DNA of 64,000 bases. Origin: Roseomonas sp. HF4. GTDB taxonomy: Bacteria > Pseudomonadota > Alphaproteobacteria > Acetobacterales > Acetobacteraceae. The notes under the pieces were generated by a model. That model saw only the letters and a program-made list of their open reading frames with translations, did not search any database and was not told the DNA's origin. The position numbers were made by a program, and so were the translations under genes. How positions within the stretch are numbered: the first letter of the stretch is position 1; each line of letters opens with the position of its first letter. The stretch is taken from assembly GCF_005222755.1 (NCBI RefSeq), contig NZ_STGD01000012.1, positions 1 through 64,000 on the forward strand. Direction: 5' to 3'. Shown in pieces: positions 45,836 through 54,861 of the stretch.

Positions 45836-48502
45836 ATGTCCGACCCGGCCCGCCACCCCCGTTTCCGTCCCTGGCTGATGGCCTGGCTTGGCCTTTGGCT
45901 CGGCGCCGGCGCGGCGTTGTCGCAGACCGGCCCGTCGCCCCTGCTGGCGCCGCCCAACCTGCCGCCGGTCCTGCCCGGCGCCACGGCCCTGCCCGGCCTG
46001 CCGCCCGGCGTCCAGCAGGAGGCGCTGCAGCGGATGCTGGATGCCGGCGCCACGCGCGGCCCGCCCACCGGCCTGCCGCGCGGCGCGCCGGTGCAGGCGT
46101 TCCAGGCGCAGGCACCGGCGGCGCCGGAGGACCCGCTCTCCTCGGCCGAGGCCTTCTTCGCCGCACGGCTGCCCGGCCCGCCCCTCCGCCAGTTCGGCTA
46201 CGACACCTTCCGCGGCGGCCCGGCGCCGACCCAAGGCTTCGGCGCCCTGCCGGAGGACTACGTGCTCGGCCCCGACGACGAGCTGGTCGTGGCCTTCCGC
46301 GGCCGCGCGCGGCAGACGCTGACGCTGCGCGTGGCACGCGACGGCACGCTGCTGCTGCCCGACCTGGCGCCCATCCCGGCCGCGGGCCGCACGCTGAAGG
46401 ACCTGCGCGCGCATCTCGAAGGGCTGGCGCTGCGCGAACTCGGGGGGTCGGAGGTCTTCGTCTCGATCGGCCAGGTCCGGCAGATGAACGTGTTCGTGGC
46501 GGGGGAGGTGCTGCGGCCCGGCTTCCACGGGCTGAACGCGCTGTCCTCGGTGCTGGATGCACTGTCGGCCGCGGGCGGTGTGCGCAAGACGGGGTCGCTC
46601 CGGGCCATCCGGATCGAGGGGCCGCACGGGCGGCGCGTCATCGACCTCTATGCTGTGATCGCCGACGCGCCTGGCGATGCCGACCTGTCGCTGCGGGAGG
46701 GCGAGCGCATCGTCGTGCCCCCGGTCGGCGGCACCGTCGCCGTGGCGGGCGACGTGGCGCGGCCCGGCATCTACGAGCTTTCCGCCCGCGCCGCCGCGGC
46801 GCCGGTGGCCGAGGCGCTGGCGCTGGCGGGCGGCACCATCCGGCCGGGCGGCAACCGACTGCTCGTGCAGCAGAACGACGGGGCGGGGCGGCGCGCCTTC
46901 GCGGAACTGGCGCCGGGCTCGGCGCTCCGCCGCGGCGACGCGCTGGTGGTCCAGCCGGGAGCCGACGTCGTCGCGAACCAGGTGCGGCTCGCGGGGCATG
47001 TCGCGATCCCGGTCACGCGCGCGGCCGCGGGCGGGCGCCAGGGGCAGACCATCCGCGGGCTGATCTCCGACCGCCGGCTGCTGCGCAACGACCCCTACGT
47101 GCGGATGGGCGTGGTCTGGCGCGGGGATACGCGGACAGGGCAGCGCAGCTTCATCCCCTTCGACCTCGGCCGCGTGCTGGAAGGGCGCGCGAACCTCGCG
47201 CTGCGGGAGGGCGACGATGTCGTGGTCTTCGGCCGCGGCGACATCGCCTGGCTCGCCTCCGCCCCGGTGCAGCGCGCGCTGCGCGGGGAGGCGCCGGCCG
47301 AGGGCACCGTGGACTGCCCGGCGCTGACGGCGCTGGCGCTGGCCTCCCGCGCCTCCCCGCAGCGCTTCGCCCATGCGCGCGGCGCCGGCTTCCCCGAGAT
47401 CGGCACGCCGCCCTGCCCGCAGGTGATGCTGGACTACCCGGACCTGCCGGCCTTCCTGCTCGACCACGCGGTGGTGCTGACGGGGGAGGCGCGCAGCCCC
47501 GGCCTGTTCCCGATCGTGGACGACACCGGGCTCGACCTGCTGGTGGCCGCCGGCGGCGGGCTGTCGGACGCGGCCGACCTGCGCGTGGTGGAATTCGCGC
47601 GCGAGCCCGCCGATGCGGGCGGCGCCATCCCGCTGGCGCGCACGCGGCTTGATCTCACCAGCCGGAACTTCGCGGCCGTGCGCCTGTCCCCGCGCGACAC
47701 GGTGCGCATCCCGCGCGCCTTCGGCGACCGCGACAGCGGCCCCGTCACGCTGGTGGGCGAGTTCCTCCGCCCCGGCACCTACGACATCCGTCGCGGCGAA
47801 CGCCTGTCCGAGGTCATCGCCCGCGCCGGCGGGCTGACGCCGCAGGCCTACCCCTACGGCGCCGTCTTCACGCGCGAGAGCGTACGCGTGCGCCAGCAGG
47901 AGGGCTTCGAGCGCACCGCGCGCGACCTCGAGACCAGCCTGATCCAGGTCGCGTCCGGCCAGGCGGTGGCGGGCTCCCGCGCCACCCGCACGGATCTCGG
48001 CGCCGCCATCGGCGCGGGGCGGGAACTCGCGAATTCGCTGCGCGAGGCGCGTGCCGCGGGCCGCATGGTGGTGGAGGCGAACCCGATCATCCTCGCCGCC
48101 CGGCCGGAGCTCGACGTGCTGCTGGAGCCCGGCGACATCATCGCCATGCCGAAGCGGCCGAACGAGGTGACGGTCGTGGGCTCGGTGCTCAACGCGGGCT
48201 CGCTGCAGTTCCGGTCGGGCTGGCGGGCGACCGACTACGTGCGCGGGTCCGGCGGCACGCAGCGCTTCGCCGACCCGTCCCGCGCCTTCATCGTGCTGCC
48301 GAACGGGCAATCCACCGCCGCCGGGCTCGGTGCCTGGCAACAGGGCGGGCCGCCCGTGCCGCCGGGCAGCCTGGTGGTCGTGCCGCAGGACCCGAGCCCC
48401 TACGAGACCTGGGGCTTCGTGCGCGACCTGACGCAGGTGCTGGGCCAGGTGTCGGTGTCGGCGGCGGCACTCGCCGTGATCGCGCGCGAGACGAGCAGGT
48501 AG
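45836..48502 (+). CDS. Polysaccharide export outer-membrane protein, Wza-like with multiple SLBB domains
   Basis: From the ATG at 45836, 888 residues. A signal-like start (FRPWLMAWLGLWLGAGAALSQ) is followed by a Pro-rich stretch and the Poly_export domain (DYVLGPDDELVVAFRGRARQTLTLRVARDGTLLLPDLAPI). Several SLBB repeats follow, such as VFVAGEVLRPGFHGLNALSSVLDALSAAGGV, VAVAGDVARPGIYELS and VTLVGEFLRPGTYDIRRGERLSEVIARAGGL. It forms the outer-membrane exit channel. It is longer than classic Wza (about 380). A GTG at 45815 is an alternative start. Confidence 0.9.
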   Translation: MSDPARHPRFRPWLMAWLGLWLGAGAALSQTGPSPLLAPPNLPPVLPGATALPGLPPGVQQEALQRMLDAGATRGPPTGLPRGAPVQAFQAQAPAAPEDPLSSAEAFFAARLPGPPLRQFGYDTFRGGPAPTQGFGALPEDYVLGPDDELVVAFRGRARQTLTLRVARDGTLLLPDLAPIPAAGRTLKDLRAHLEGLALRELGGSEVFVSIGQVRQMNVFVAGEVLRPGFHGLNALSSVLDALSAAGGVRKTGSLRAIRIEGPHGRRVIDLYAVIADAPGDADLSLREGERIVVPPVGGTVAVAGDVARPGIYELSARAAAAPVAEALALAGGTIRPGGNRLLVQQNDGAGRRAFAELAPGSALRRGDALVVQPGADVVANQVRLAGHVAIPVTRAAAGGRQGQTIRGLISDRRLLRNDPYVRMGVVWRGDTRTGQRSFIPFDLGRVLEGRANLALREGDDVVVFGRGDIAWLASAPVQRALRGEAPAEGTVDCPALTALALASRASPQRFAHARGAGFPEIGTPPCPQVMLDYPDLPAFLLDHAVVLTGEARSPGLFPIVDDTGLDLLVAAGGGLSDAADLRVVEFAREPADAGGAIPLARTRLDLTSRNFAAVRLSPRDTVRIPRAFGDRDSGPVTLVGEFLRPGTYDIRRGERLSEVIARAGGLTPQAYPYGAVFTRESVRVRQQEGFERTARDLETSLIQVASGQAVAGSRATRTDLGAAIGAGRELANSLREARAAGRMVVEANPIILAARPELDVLLEPGDIIAMPKRPNEVTVVGSVLNAGSLQFRSGWRATDYVRGSGGTQRFADPSRAFIVLPNGQSTAAGLGAWQQGGPPVPPGSLVVVPQDPSPYETWGFVRDLTQVLGQVSVSAAALAVIARETSR

Positions 48503-48534
48503 GGTGAGGGGGCTCGTGCGACGAAGGTCGCGGC

Positions 48535-48740
48535 AGGGGGGCGCTGCCCCCCTGCACCCCCTGCCAAGGGCCGAAAGGCCGTTGGAACCCGGTACCTGGG
48601 TGATTGGCGGGACGGGGACCGCTCGCCGTCCGCCTCGCATGGCCGCGCCATGCCCCTCACCCCCATCGCCCAGGTCATGGTGTCCAGAGGCCTTTCCGCC
48701 TCTGGCGGGTGGGTCCGGGAGGGCAGCACCCTCCCGGCTC
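48535..48740. repeat. Family 1 repeat, copies 3 and 4, head to head
   Basis: Two inverted copies lie between the Wza-like and YjbH-like genes. Copy 3 has CCAAGGGCC-GAAA-GGCCGTTGG (48564-48585; one mismatch). Copy 4 has CCAGAGGCC-TTTC-CGCCTCTGG (48684-48705; one mismatch) and a perfect CCGGGAGGG-CAGCA-CCCTCCCGG hairpin (48715-48737). Between them ACCTGGGTGATTGG and its near-complement CCCATCGCCCAGGT extend the inverted arrangement. Confidence 0.75.
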
Positions 48741-50840
48741 CTGCCCCTTGCCCTCATGGCACTTCTCGCCCTTCCCGCCCGCGCGCAGGACGGCGCCGCG
48801 CCGGTCGAAGGCACCGGTTCCAACTGGGGCGGCGTCGGGTTGATCGAGATGCGCAATGCGCGCTTCCGCCCCGACGGCATGATCGAGGCCGGTGCCTCGT
48901 TGCGCCACCAGCGCCGCTTCTGGTTCCTCGGCTGGCAGGCGCTGCCCTGGCTCGAGACCACCTTCCGCGTGGCGGAGCGCCTGAACGGCACGACCGGGGA
49001 GGGCATGGTCTCGGACCGTGCCTTCGACATCAAGATCCGGCTCTGGGACGAGACGGAGTGGCGGCCCGCGCTCGCCGTCGGCATCCAGGACATCGCCGGC
49101 ACAGGCATCTATGGCGGGGAGTACATCGTCGCGTCCAAGCGGTTCTGGGATTTCGACCTGACGCTCGGCATGGGCTGGGGGCGGCTCGGCACCTACGCCG
49201 ACGGCAACAACCCGCTGACCGACCTCTGGTCGGGCTTCGCCGACCGCGAGCGGGACGTGGGCGAGGGCGGCACGCTGCGCTGGCAAACCTATTTCCGGGG
49301 CGAGGACATCGCGCTGTTCGGCGGCCTCGAATGGAGCGTGCCGCCGCTGCCCACGCCCTTCGGGCTGCTCGAAGGGCTGCGCGCCAAGGTGGAATTCAGT
49401 GCCGACCGGCTGCGCGACGAGCGCGGCGGCTACCCCGCCCGGACGACCGGCCTGCGCGGGGAGAGCCGGGCGCGGGTGAATGCCGGGCTGCAATGGACGA
49501 ATGACTGGCTCGACCTCGGCGTGCATTGGGTGAACGGGACGGACCTGCTGCTGCGCGCGTCCTTCCGGATGGACCCGGCCGACCCGCCGCGCGCCCCGCT
49601 GCCGCCGCCGCCGGAAATGGGCCCGCGCGGCGCCTCGGCCGAGGCGCGCGCGGCCGCGCCCCGCATCTTCGCCGCGCTGCAGGCGGCCGGGCTGCGCGGC
49701 ACGGCCGTCGCGATCGAGGGCCAGGAGGCACGAATCGCCGTCTCCGGCGGGCGGTTCCGCACGCTGGCGCAGCTGGCCGGGCGTGTGGCGCGCGCCGTGC
49801 AGCCGCATCTGCCGGCGGAGGTCGAGCGGATCGTCCTCGCCTGGTCACGCGACGGCGTCGAGATCGCACGGCTGTTGGTTCTGCGCACCGCGATGGAGGC
49901 CGCCGCCCGCGGCCATGGCAGCGCCGAGGAGGTCTTCGCCACCGCCATCCTGATGCCGCCGGGCGACCCCTTCGAGGGCGCGGTGCGCGCGCCCGGTCCC
50001 TTCCTTGACTGGGGGATCGAGCCGCGCGCGCGCGTCGTGCTGGGGGACCCGTCGCGCACGCTGCTGTTCCAGGCGGCGGTGGTGGCGAATGCGCGGCTGG
50101 ACCTCGGCCATGGGGTCGCGGTCGCGGGCAGCGTGGCGCAGGTCGTGGCGCAGAACCTGGATGGCGCCGCGCCGTCGGACAGCGTGCTGCCGCGCGTGCG
50201 GTCGGACTATGCGCGCTATGCCGAGGATGGGCGGAACCTCGCGGTGCCGACGCTCTACGGGGAATGGATGGGCAGCGTCGCGCCCGATGTCTTCGCGCGC
50301 GTCACGGGCGGCTACCTGGAGCCGATGTTCGCCGGTGTCTCGGCCGAGGTGTTGTGGCGACCGCATGACCGGCCCTTCGCCATCGGGCTCGACGTGAACT
50401 ACGTGGCGCAGCGCGACTACGACCAGCGCCTGGGCGTGCTCGGCTACACGGTCGCGACGGGGCATGTCTCGCTGCATGCCGACCTGCCCTGGTGGAACCT
50501 GACCGCGACGCTGCGTGGCGGGCGGTATCTCGCGGGGGATTGGGGCGGGACGCTGGAACTGGCGCGGCGCTTCGACAGCGGCATCGAGGTCGGTGCCTTC
50601 GCGACGCTGACCGACGTGCCCTTCTCCCGCTTCGGGGAGGGGTCCTTCGACAAGGGCATCTTCATCCGCGTGCCGCTCGACCTGTTCAGCGTGCAGAGCG
50701 CGCGGTCCGTCGGTACCGTCATCCGCCCGACGCAGCGCGACGGCGGGCAGCGCCTGGCGGTCGACAGCCCGTTGTGGGAGGTGACGCGGGACGGGCGGGC
50801 GGATGCGCTGGCGCGCGGGGCGGACTGGTTCACGCGCTGA
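48639..50840 (+). CDS. YjbH-like outer-membrane beta-barrel protein
   Basis: The body matches the YjbH/DUF940 family: GGVGLIEMRNARFRPDGMIEAGASLRHQRRFWFLGWQALPWLETTFR near the start, GTGIYGGEYIVASKRFWDFDLTLGMGWGRLG, and a C-terminal barrel to the stop. YjbH acts with exopolysaccharide genes in other bacteria. The start is uncertain: the ATG at 48756 leaves only MALLALPARA before AQDG, too short for a signal peptide, while the ATG at 48639 gives 733 residues whose first 39 are coded by repeat copy 4. A CTG in the hydrophobic run is also possible. Confidence 0.82.
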   Translation: MAAPCPSPPSPRSWCPEAFPPLAGGSGRAAPSRLLPLALMALLALPARAQDGAAPVEGTGSNWGGVGLIEMRNARFRPDGMIEAGASLRHQRRFWFLGWQALPWLETTFRVAERLNGTTGEGMVSDRAFDIKIRLWDETEWRPALAVGIQDIAGTGIYGGEYIVASKRFWDFDLTLGMGWGRLGTYADGNNPLTDLWSGFADRERDVGEGGTLRWQTYFRGEDIALFGGLEWSVPPLPTPFGLLEGLRAKVEFSADRLRDERGGYPARTTGLRGESRARVNAGLQWTNDWLDLGVHWVNGTDLLLRASFRMDPADPPRAPLPPPPEMGPRGASAEARAAAPRIFAALQAAGLRGTAVAIEGQEARIAVSGGRFRTLAQLAGRVARAVQPHLPAEVERIVLAWSRDGVEIARLLVLRTAMEAAARGHGSAEEVFATAILMPPGDPFEGAVRAPGPFLDWGIEPRARVVLGDPSRTLLFQAAVVANARLDLGHGVAVAGSVAQVVAQNLDGAAPSDSVLPRVRSDYARYAEDGRNLAVPTLYGEWMGSVAPDVFARVTGGYLEPMFAGVSAEVLWRPHDRPFAIGLDVNYVAQRDYDQRLGVLGYTVATGHVSLHADLPWWNLTATLRGGRYLAGDWGGTLELARRFDSGIEVGAFATLTDVPFSRFGEGSFDKGIFIRVPLDLFSVQSARSVGTVIRPTQRDGGQRLAVDSPLWEVTRDGRADALARGADWFTR

Positions 50841-50946
50841 GCGCGCCCGGCGCATGGCGCCCGCGCCGAATTCGCGCCTGACGCGCCGTGCCGGACGAGT
50901 CTAGCCTGACGGCACGTCGCGGCCCCGCCGCGCGAGAGGAACCGCC

Positions 50947-52182
50947 ATGACCCCGGCCACGCGCCAGGTGGTGTTCATCAACGCCGCCCACACCTTCACG
51001 CATTACTGCCTGCTGATCCTGGCGACCGCCGTGCTCGCGATGGTGACCCAGGAACGCGAGCGCTTCGGCGCGGACTACGGCCCGATCCTCGCGTTGGGGA
51101 CGGCCATGTTCGTCACCTACGGCCTGGGTGCGCTGCCGATGGGCTGGCTAGCGGACCGGCTCGGGCGGCGGGTGCTGATGACGTCCTTCTTCCTCGGCAC
51201 CGGCTTCTTCATGGCCGCGGCGGGCTTCATGGACAGCCCGGTCGCGATCGGCGTCACGCTCGGGCTGATGGGCTGCTTCGCCGCCATCTACCACCCGATC
51301 GGCACCGCGGTGCTGGTCGAGGCCGCCGGCGAGCGCGTCGGCCGCGCCATGGGCATCAACGGCGTCTTCGGCAATATCGGCGTGGCGAGCGCGCCCATCG
51401 TGACCGCCTTCGTCGCGGCCACGCTCGGCTGGCGCTGGGGCTTCATCATCCCGGGCGCGGCGTGCTTCGCCGTCGGGCTGCTGTACATGCGCGAACCGGA
51501 ATTCGACGCGGTAAAGGCCGGCGGCGGCGCCCGGCCCTTCCCGAAGATCCCCCGCAGCATCGTGCGCCGCGCGGTCTTCATCCTGCTGTCGATCGCGGCG
51601 GTCTCGGGGCTCGTGTTCAACGCCTATACGCTGCTGATCCCGAAGCTCATGCAGGAAAGGCTGGCCGGCAGCCCGGACCTGCTGCCAGTGGTCGGGCTGC
51701 TTGCCTTCCTCGCCACCATCTGCGGCGGCGTCACGCAATACACCGTCGGCCGGATGATCGACCGGCGCACGCTGAAGCGGGTGTTCATGCCGCTCGGCCT
51801 GGCGCTGGTGCCGGGGCTGCTGGCGCTGTCCTTCCTTGATGGCTGGGCGGTGCTGCCGGTGGCGGGGCTGGTCGCGGCCTGCGTGTTCGGCCAGGTCACG
51901 GTGAACGAGACCATGACCGCGCGCTACGTCGCGCCCGAACTCCGCGCCAAGCTCTATTCCATCCGCTTCACCATCGGCTTCCTGGGGGCCGCGGTGGCCT
52001 CGCCGCTGGTGGGCTTCCTGCACGAGGCGACCGGATCGCTCGCGGTCGCGATGCTGGTGCTGGCGGCGGTCGCGACCGTCACGCTGGTCTGCGCCTTCGC
52101 CTTCCCGGACCGGGAGGAGGAACTCCGGCCCGAGCTCTGGGCCGCGGCGCCCGAGGCGCGAAGCATGGCGCCGGCCGAGTAG
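50947..52182 (+). CDS. MFS transporter
   Basis: This 411-residue carrier has 12 hydrophobic segments, the loop 2-3 motif GWLADRLGRRVLM, and a similar loop 8-9 segment (GRMIDRRTLKRVFMPLG). The substrate is not evident. A GAGAGGAACC stretch precedes the ATG. It is monocistronic: repeat copy 5 and a convergent gene follow. Confidence 0.87.
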   Translation: MTPATRQVVFINAAHTFTHYCLLILATAVLAMVTQERERFGADYGPILALGTAMFVTYGLGALPMGWLADRLGRRVLMTSFFLGTGFFMAAAGFMDSPVAIGVTLGLMGCFAAIYHPIGTAVLVEAAGERVGRAMGINGVFGNIGVASAPIVTAFVAATLGWRWGFIIPGAACFAVGLLYMREPEFDAVKAGGGARPFPKIPRSIVRRAVFILLSIAAVSGLVFNAYTLLIPKLMQERLAGSPDLLPVVGLLAFLATICGGVTQYTVGRMIDRRTLKRVFMPLGLALVPGLLALSFLDGWAVLPVAGLVAACVFGQVTVNETMTARYVAPELRAKLYSIRFTIGFLGAAVASPLVGFLHEATGSLAVAMLVLAAVATVTLVCAFAFPDREEELRPELWAAAPEARSMAPAE

Positions 52183-52189
52183 GTCACAG

Positions 52190-52262
52190 GAGGGCGGCGC
52201 CGCCCCCGCTCCACCGCGCGCCGAGGGCCGAAAGGCCCCCGGAGCCGGGTTTTCTGCCTTGG
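52190..52262 (-). repeat. Family 1 repeat, copy 5
   Basis: GGGCC-GAAA-GGCCC (52225-52238) with flanking GGCGGCGCCGCCCCC and GGAGCCGGGTTTTCTGCCTTGG lies between the convergent MFS and ABC-receptor stops. It has the same orientation as copy 2, and the tail with TTTTCTGCC resembles the AGAAAA of copy 1 in reverse. It could act as a two-way terminator. Confidence 0.65.
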
Positions 52263-52281
52263 GCGGGGGCACGAAGGCCCG

Positions 52282-53874
52282 TCACGCCCGGCGGATGTTC
52301 CAGAAGGTGGCGAATCCCTCCTGCACGCCCGTCAGGCTGTTGCGGTAGGCCGTCGGCTGCAGGAACTGCCCGACCGGCCAATACGGCACCTCCCGCATCG
52401 CCTCCAGCTGGATGTCGCGGCAGATCGCCTGCTGCGCTGCGAGGTCCGGTGCGCGGAACCAGGCATCCCGCAACTGCTCGATGCGCGGCATGGTGGCCCA
52501 GCCGGCATAGCCCGCCTCCCCGTTGCCGCGCAGCGCGATGTGCCCGGCCGGGTTCAGCCAGTCCGACCCCGACCAGTTGGTCACGAACAGGCTCCAGCCG
52601 CCCTCGGCCACAGGCCCCTTGCGGTTGCGCCGCTGCAGCATGGCGTTGAACTCGACCGCATAGACTTCGACGTTCATCCCGCAGCGCTTGAGGATGTCCT
52701 CCATCACCGCGCCCAGCGGTGGCCCGGCCGAGGAGGTGGAGGGGATCATCAGCACGATCTTCTCCCCGTTGTAGCCGGCCGCCTGGAGCGCGGCGCGCGT
52801 GGCATCCGTGCTGCGCGGCCCGCTCAGCGCGTCCAGCCCCACCGTCGAGGCCATCGGCGTGCCCGGACAGAAGAAGCCGAGCGGCGTGTGATAGAGGCTC
52901 GTCTCGCCCGGCCCGACGATCGCCTGCATGAACGCCGTCTGGTCGATGGCGGGCCAGAGGGCGCGGCGGATCGCCGGATTGTTGAAGGGCGGCTGCAGGT
53001 GGTTCATCCGCACCATGCAGACGAAGCCCGTGCTGTCGAGCACGCGCACCGTGACGTCCCGCCCGCGCCGGAGCAGCGGCAGCTGGTCGTGATAGGCGTA
53101 TTCCTGCCAGTCCGCCTCGCCTGCCAGCAGCGCGTTCGTCGCGGTCGAGGCATCCGGCATCGTGCGCCATTCGACGCGGTCGAAATGCACGGCCTTTGCC
53201 CCTGAGGTCCAGCCGCGCGGCGCGTCGCTGCGCGGCACGTAGCGGTCGAACTTCTCATAGACGTTAAGCGATCCCGGCACGCGCTCATCCGCCTTGAAGC
53301 GGAACGGCCCGCTGCCGACGAGCTCCGTCACCTGGCGGAAGGGGTCGGTGTTCGCCAGACGCTCCGGCATCATGGCGCAGACCGGCACCGAGGCCTTGCC
53401 GAGCGCCGCCGGCAGCAACGGGAAGGGATGCTTCAGCCGGAAGCGGATGGTGCGGTCGTCGGGGGCCGAAAGCGCGTCCGTCGCCGCCAGAAGTGTCGCG
53501 CCGAACGGGTCGCGTCGCGCCCAGCGCCGCAGGCTGGCCACGCAGTCCTTCGCCAGGACGCGTTCCCCGTCGTGGAAGAAAAGGCCCTCGCGCAGCCTGA
53601 GGTCCCAGCGCTTGCCGTCGTCGTCTACGCGATGGCCCTCGACCATCTGCGGCGTGGCCTCGAACTTCGAATCCATGCCGTAGAGCGTGTCGAAAACCAT
53701 GTAGCCATGGTTGCGCGTGGCATAGGCGGTGGTCGTGACCGGGTCGAGCGTGACAAGGTCCTGCTGCGGCGTGAAGCGCAGCGTCGTCGCCGATTGCGCC
53801 CGGAGCGCGGCGGGGCCCGCCAGCGCGCCTGCCAGGCCGGCACCGGCCGCCTGGAGGATGGAACGTCGTTGCAT
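52282..53874 (-). CDS. ABC transporter substrate-binding protein, peptide/nickel type (SBP_bac_5)
   Basis: From the ATG at 53874, 530 residues with a twin-Arg-like signal (MQRRSILQAAGAGLAGALAG). The SBP_bac_5 order is visible: ATTLRFTPQQDLVTLDPVTTTAYATRNHGYMVFDTLYGMDSKFEATPQMVE, WDLRLREGLFFHDGERVLAKDCVASLRRW, VGSGPFRFKADERVPG, MNHLQPPFNNPAIRRALWPAIDQ. It catches an oligopeptide-like ligand in the periplasm. No ABC permease or ATPase is adjacent, so it is an orphan receptor. A GGGAGA site supports this start over 53889. Confidence 0.9.
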   Translation of the reverse strand: MQRRSILQAAGAGLAGALAGPAALRAQSATTLRFTPQQDLVTLDPVTTTAYATRNHGYMVFDTLYGMDSKFEATPQMVEGHRVDDDGKRWDLRLREGLFFHDGERVLAKDCVASLRRWARRDPFGATLLAATDALSAPDDRTIRFRLKHPFPLLPAALGKASVPVCAMMPERLANTDPFRQVTELVGSGPFRFKADERVPGSLNVYEKFDRYVPRSDAPRGWTSGAKAVHFDRVEWRTMPDASTATNALLAGEADWQEYAYHDQLPLLRRGRDVTVRVLDSTGFVCMVRMNHLQPPFNNPAIRRALWPAIDQTAFMQAIVGPGETSLYHTPLGFFCPGTPMASTVGLDALSGPRSTDATRAALQAAGYNGEKIVLMIPSTSSAGPPLGAVMEDILKRCGMNVEVYAVEFNAMLQRRNRKGPVAEGGWSLFVTNWSGSDWLNPAGHIALRGNGEAGYAGWATMPRIEQLRDAWFRAPDLAAQQAICRDIQLEAMREVPYWPVGQFLQPTAYRNSLTGVQEGFATFWNIRRA

Positions 53875-54021
53875 GCCGATGTCTCCCATTGTGGTTGCCG
53901 TGGCTGCGCCTGCTTCCTCCTGCGCAAGGGTGCTTGCGGGGAGTGTAGACATGCGCCGCCGCGGATGGCGACCAAGCGGGAAGCCCTTGCCTCCGGCGCC
54001 GTCGCGCGGCTTGCTTCGGCG

Positions 54022-54861
54022 ATGCGTCTTCTCACCGGTCATGCGCGCCTTGCCGGGGTTCTCGGCTGGCCCGTCTCGCACTCCCGCTCGCCGCGCCTGC
54101 ACGGGCACTGGCTCGAAACCCTGGGCATCGACGGCGCCTATGTGCCGCTGCCCGTGCACCCCGACCGCTTCGCGGGCGCCGTGCGGGCGCTGGCCGACCT
54201 CGGTTTCAGGGGCGCCAATGTGACGATCCCGCACAAGCAGGCGGCCTTCGAGGTCTGCGACATCGTCGACGCCACGGCGCGCCGGGCCGGCGCGGTGAAC
54301 ACGCTGGTGTTCCGTGACGGGCGGATCGAGGGATCGAACACCGACGGCTACGGCTTCGTGGAAAGCGTGCGGCAACAGGCGCCCGAATGGACCCCCGCGG
54401 CGGGTCCTGCCGTCCTGCTGGGCGCGGGTGGAGCTGCCCGCGCCATCGCCGCGACGCTGCTCGATGGCGGCTGCCCGCGCCTGACGCTGGTCAACCGCTC
54501 GCGCGCCAGGGCCGAGGCGCTCGCGGCCGACTTGGGCGGCGTCGTCGTAGTCGCCGAGAGGCCGCCTTTGCACGACGCCGCGCTGCTCGTGAACACCACG
54601 TCGCTCGGCATGCACGGCCAGCCGGGCCTCGAGATCGACCTTGCGCCGCTGCCGTCCGGCGCGGTGGTGGCGGACATCGTCTACGTGCCGCTCGAGACGC
54701 CGCTGCTGGCGGCCGCGCGCGCGCGGGGCCTGGCCGCCGTCGATGGGCTCGGCATGCTGTTGCACCAGGCGCGGCCGGGCTTCGAGGCCTGGTTCGGCCA
54801 CCGCCCGGACGTGGATGCGACTCTCCGCGCCGTGGTGGCGGCGGATATCCCGCCGCGATGA
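54022..54861 (+). CDS. aroE: Shikimate dehydrogenase
   Basis: From the ATG at 54022, 279 residues. The substrate site SHSRSPRLHGHW, the catalytic Lys in NVTIPHKQAAFEV and the Asp in SNTDGYGF are present, as is the NADP site AVLLGAGGAARAIAATLL with VNRSRARAEAL. It reduces 3-dehydroshikimate in aromatic amino-acid synthesis. An in-frame ATG at 53965 is possible. It couples to coaE by an ATGA overlap. Confidence 0.94.
   Translation: MRLLTGHARLAGVLGWPVSHSRSPRLHGHWLETLGIDGAYVPLPVHPDRFAGAVRALADLGFRGANVTIPHKQAAFEVCDIVDATARRAGAVNTLVFRDGRIEGSNTDGYGFVESVRQQAPEWTPAAGPAVLLGAGGAARAIAATLLDGGCPRLTLVNRSRARAEALAADLGGVVVVAERPPLHDAALLVNTTSLGMHGQPGLEIDLAPLPSGAVVADIVYVPLETPLLAAARARGLAAVDGLGMLLHQARPGFEAWFGHRPDVDATLRAVVAADIPPR

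Noticed and set aside
43994..49108. A 1704-codon minus-strand open frame
   Set aside because: Only its last 575 codons are the heparinase-like gene. The rest is antisense to the Wza-like and YjbH-like genes and has the Arg/His/Pro-rich, low-complexity look of a GC-rich shadow frame.
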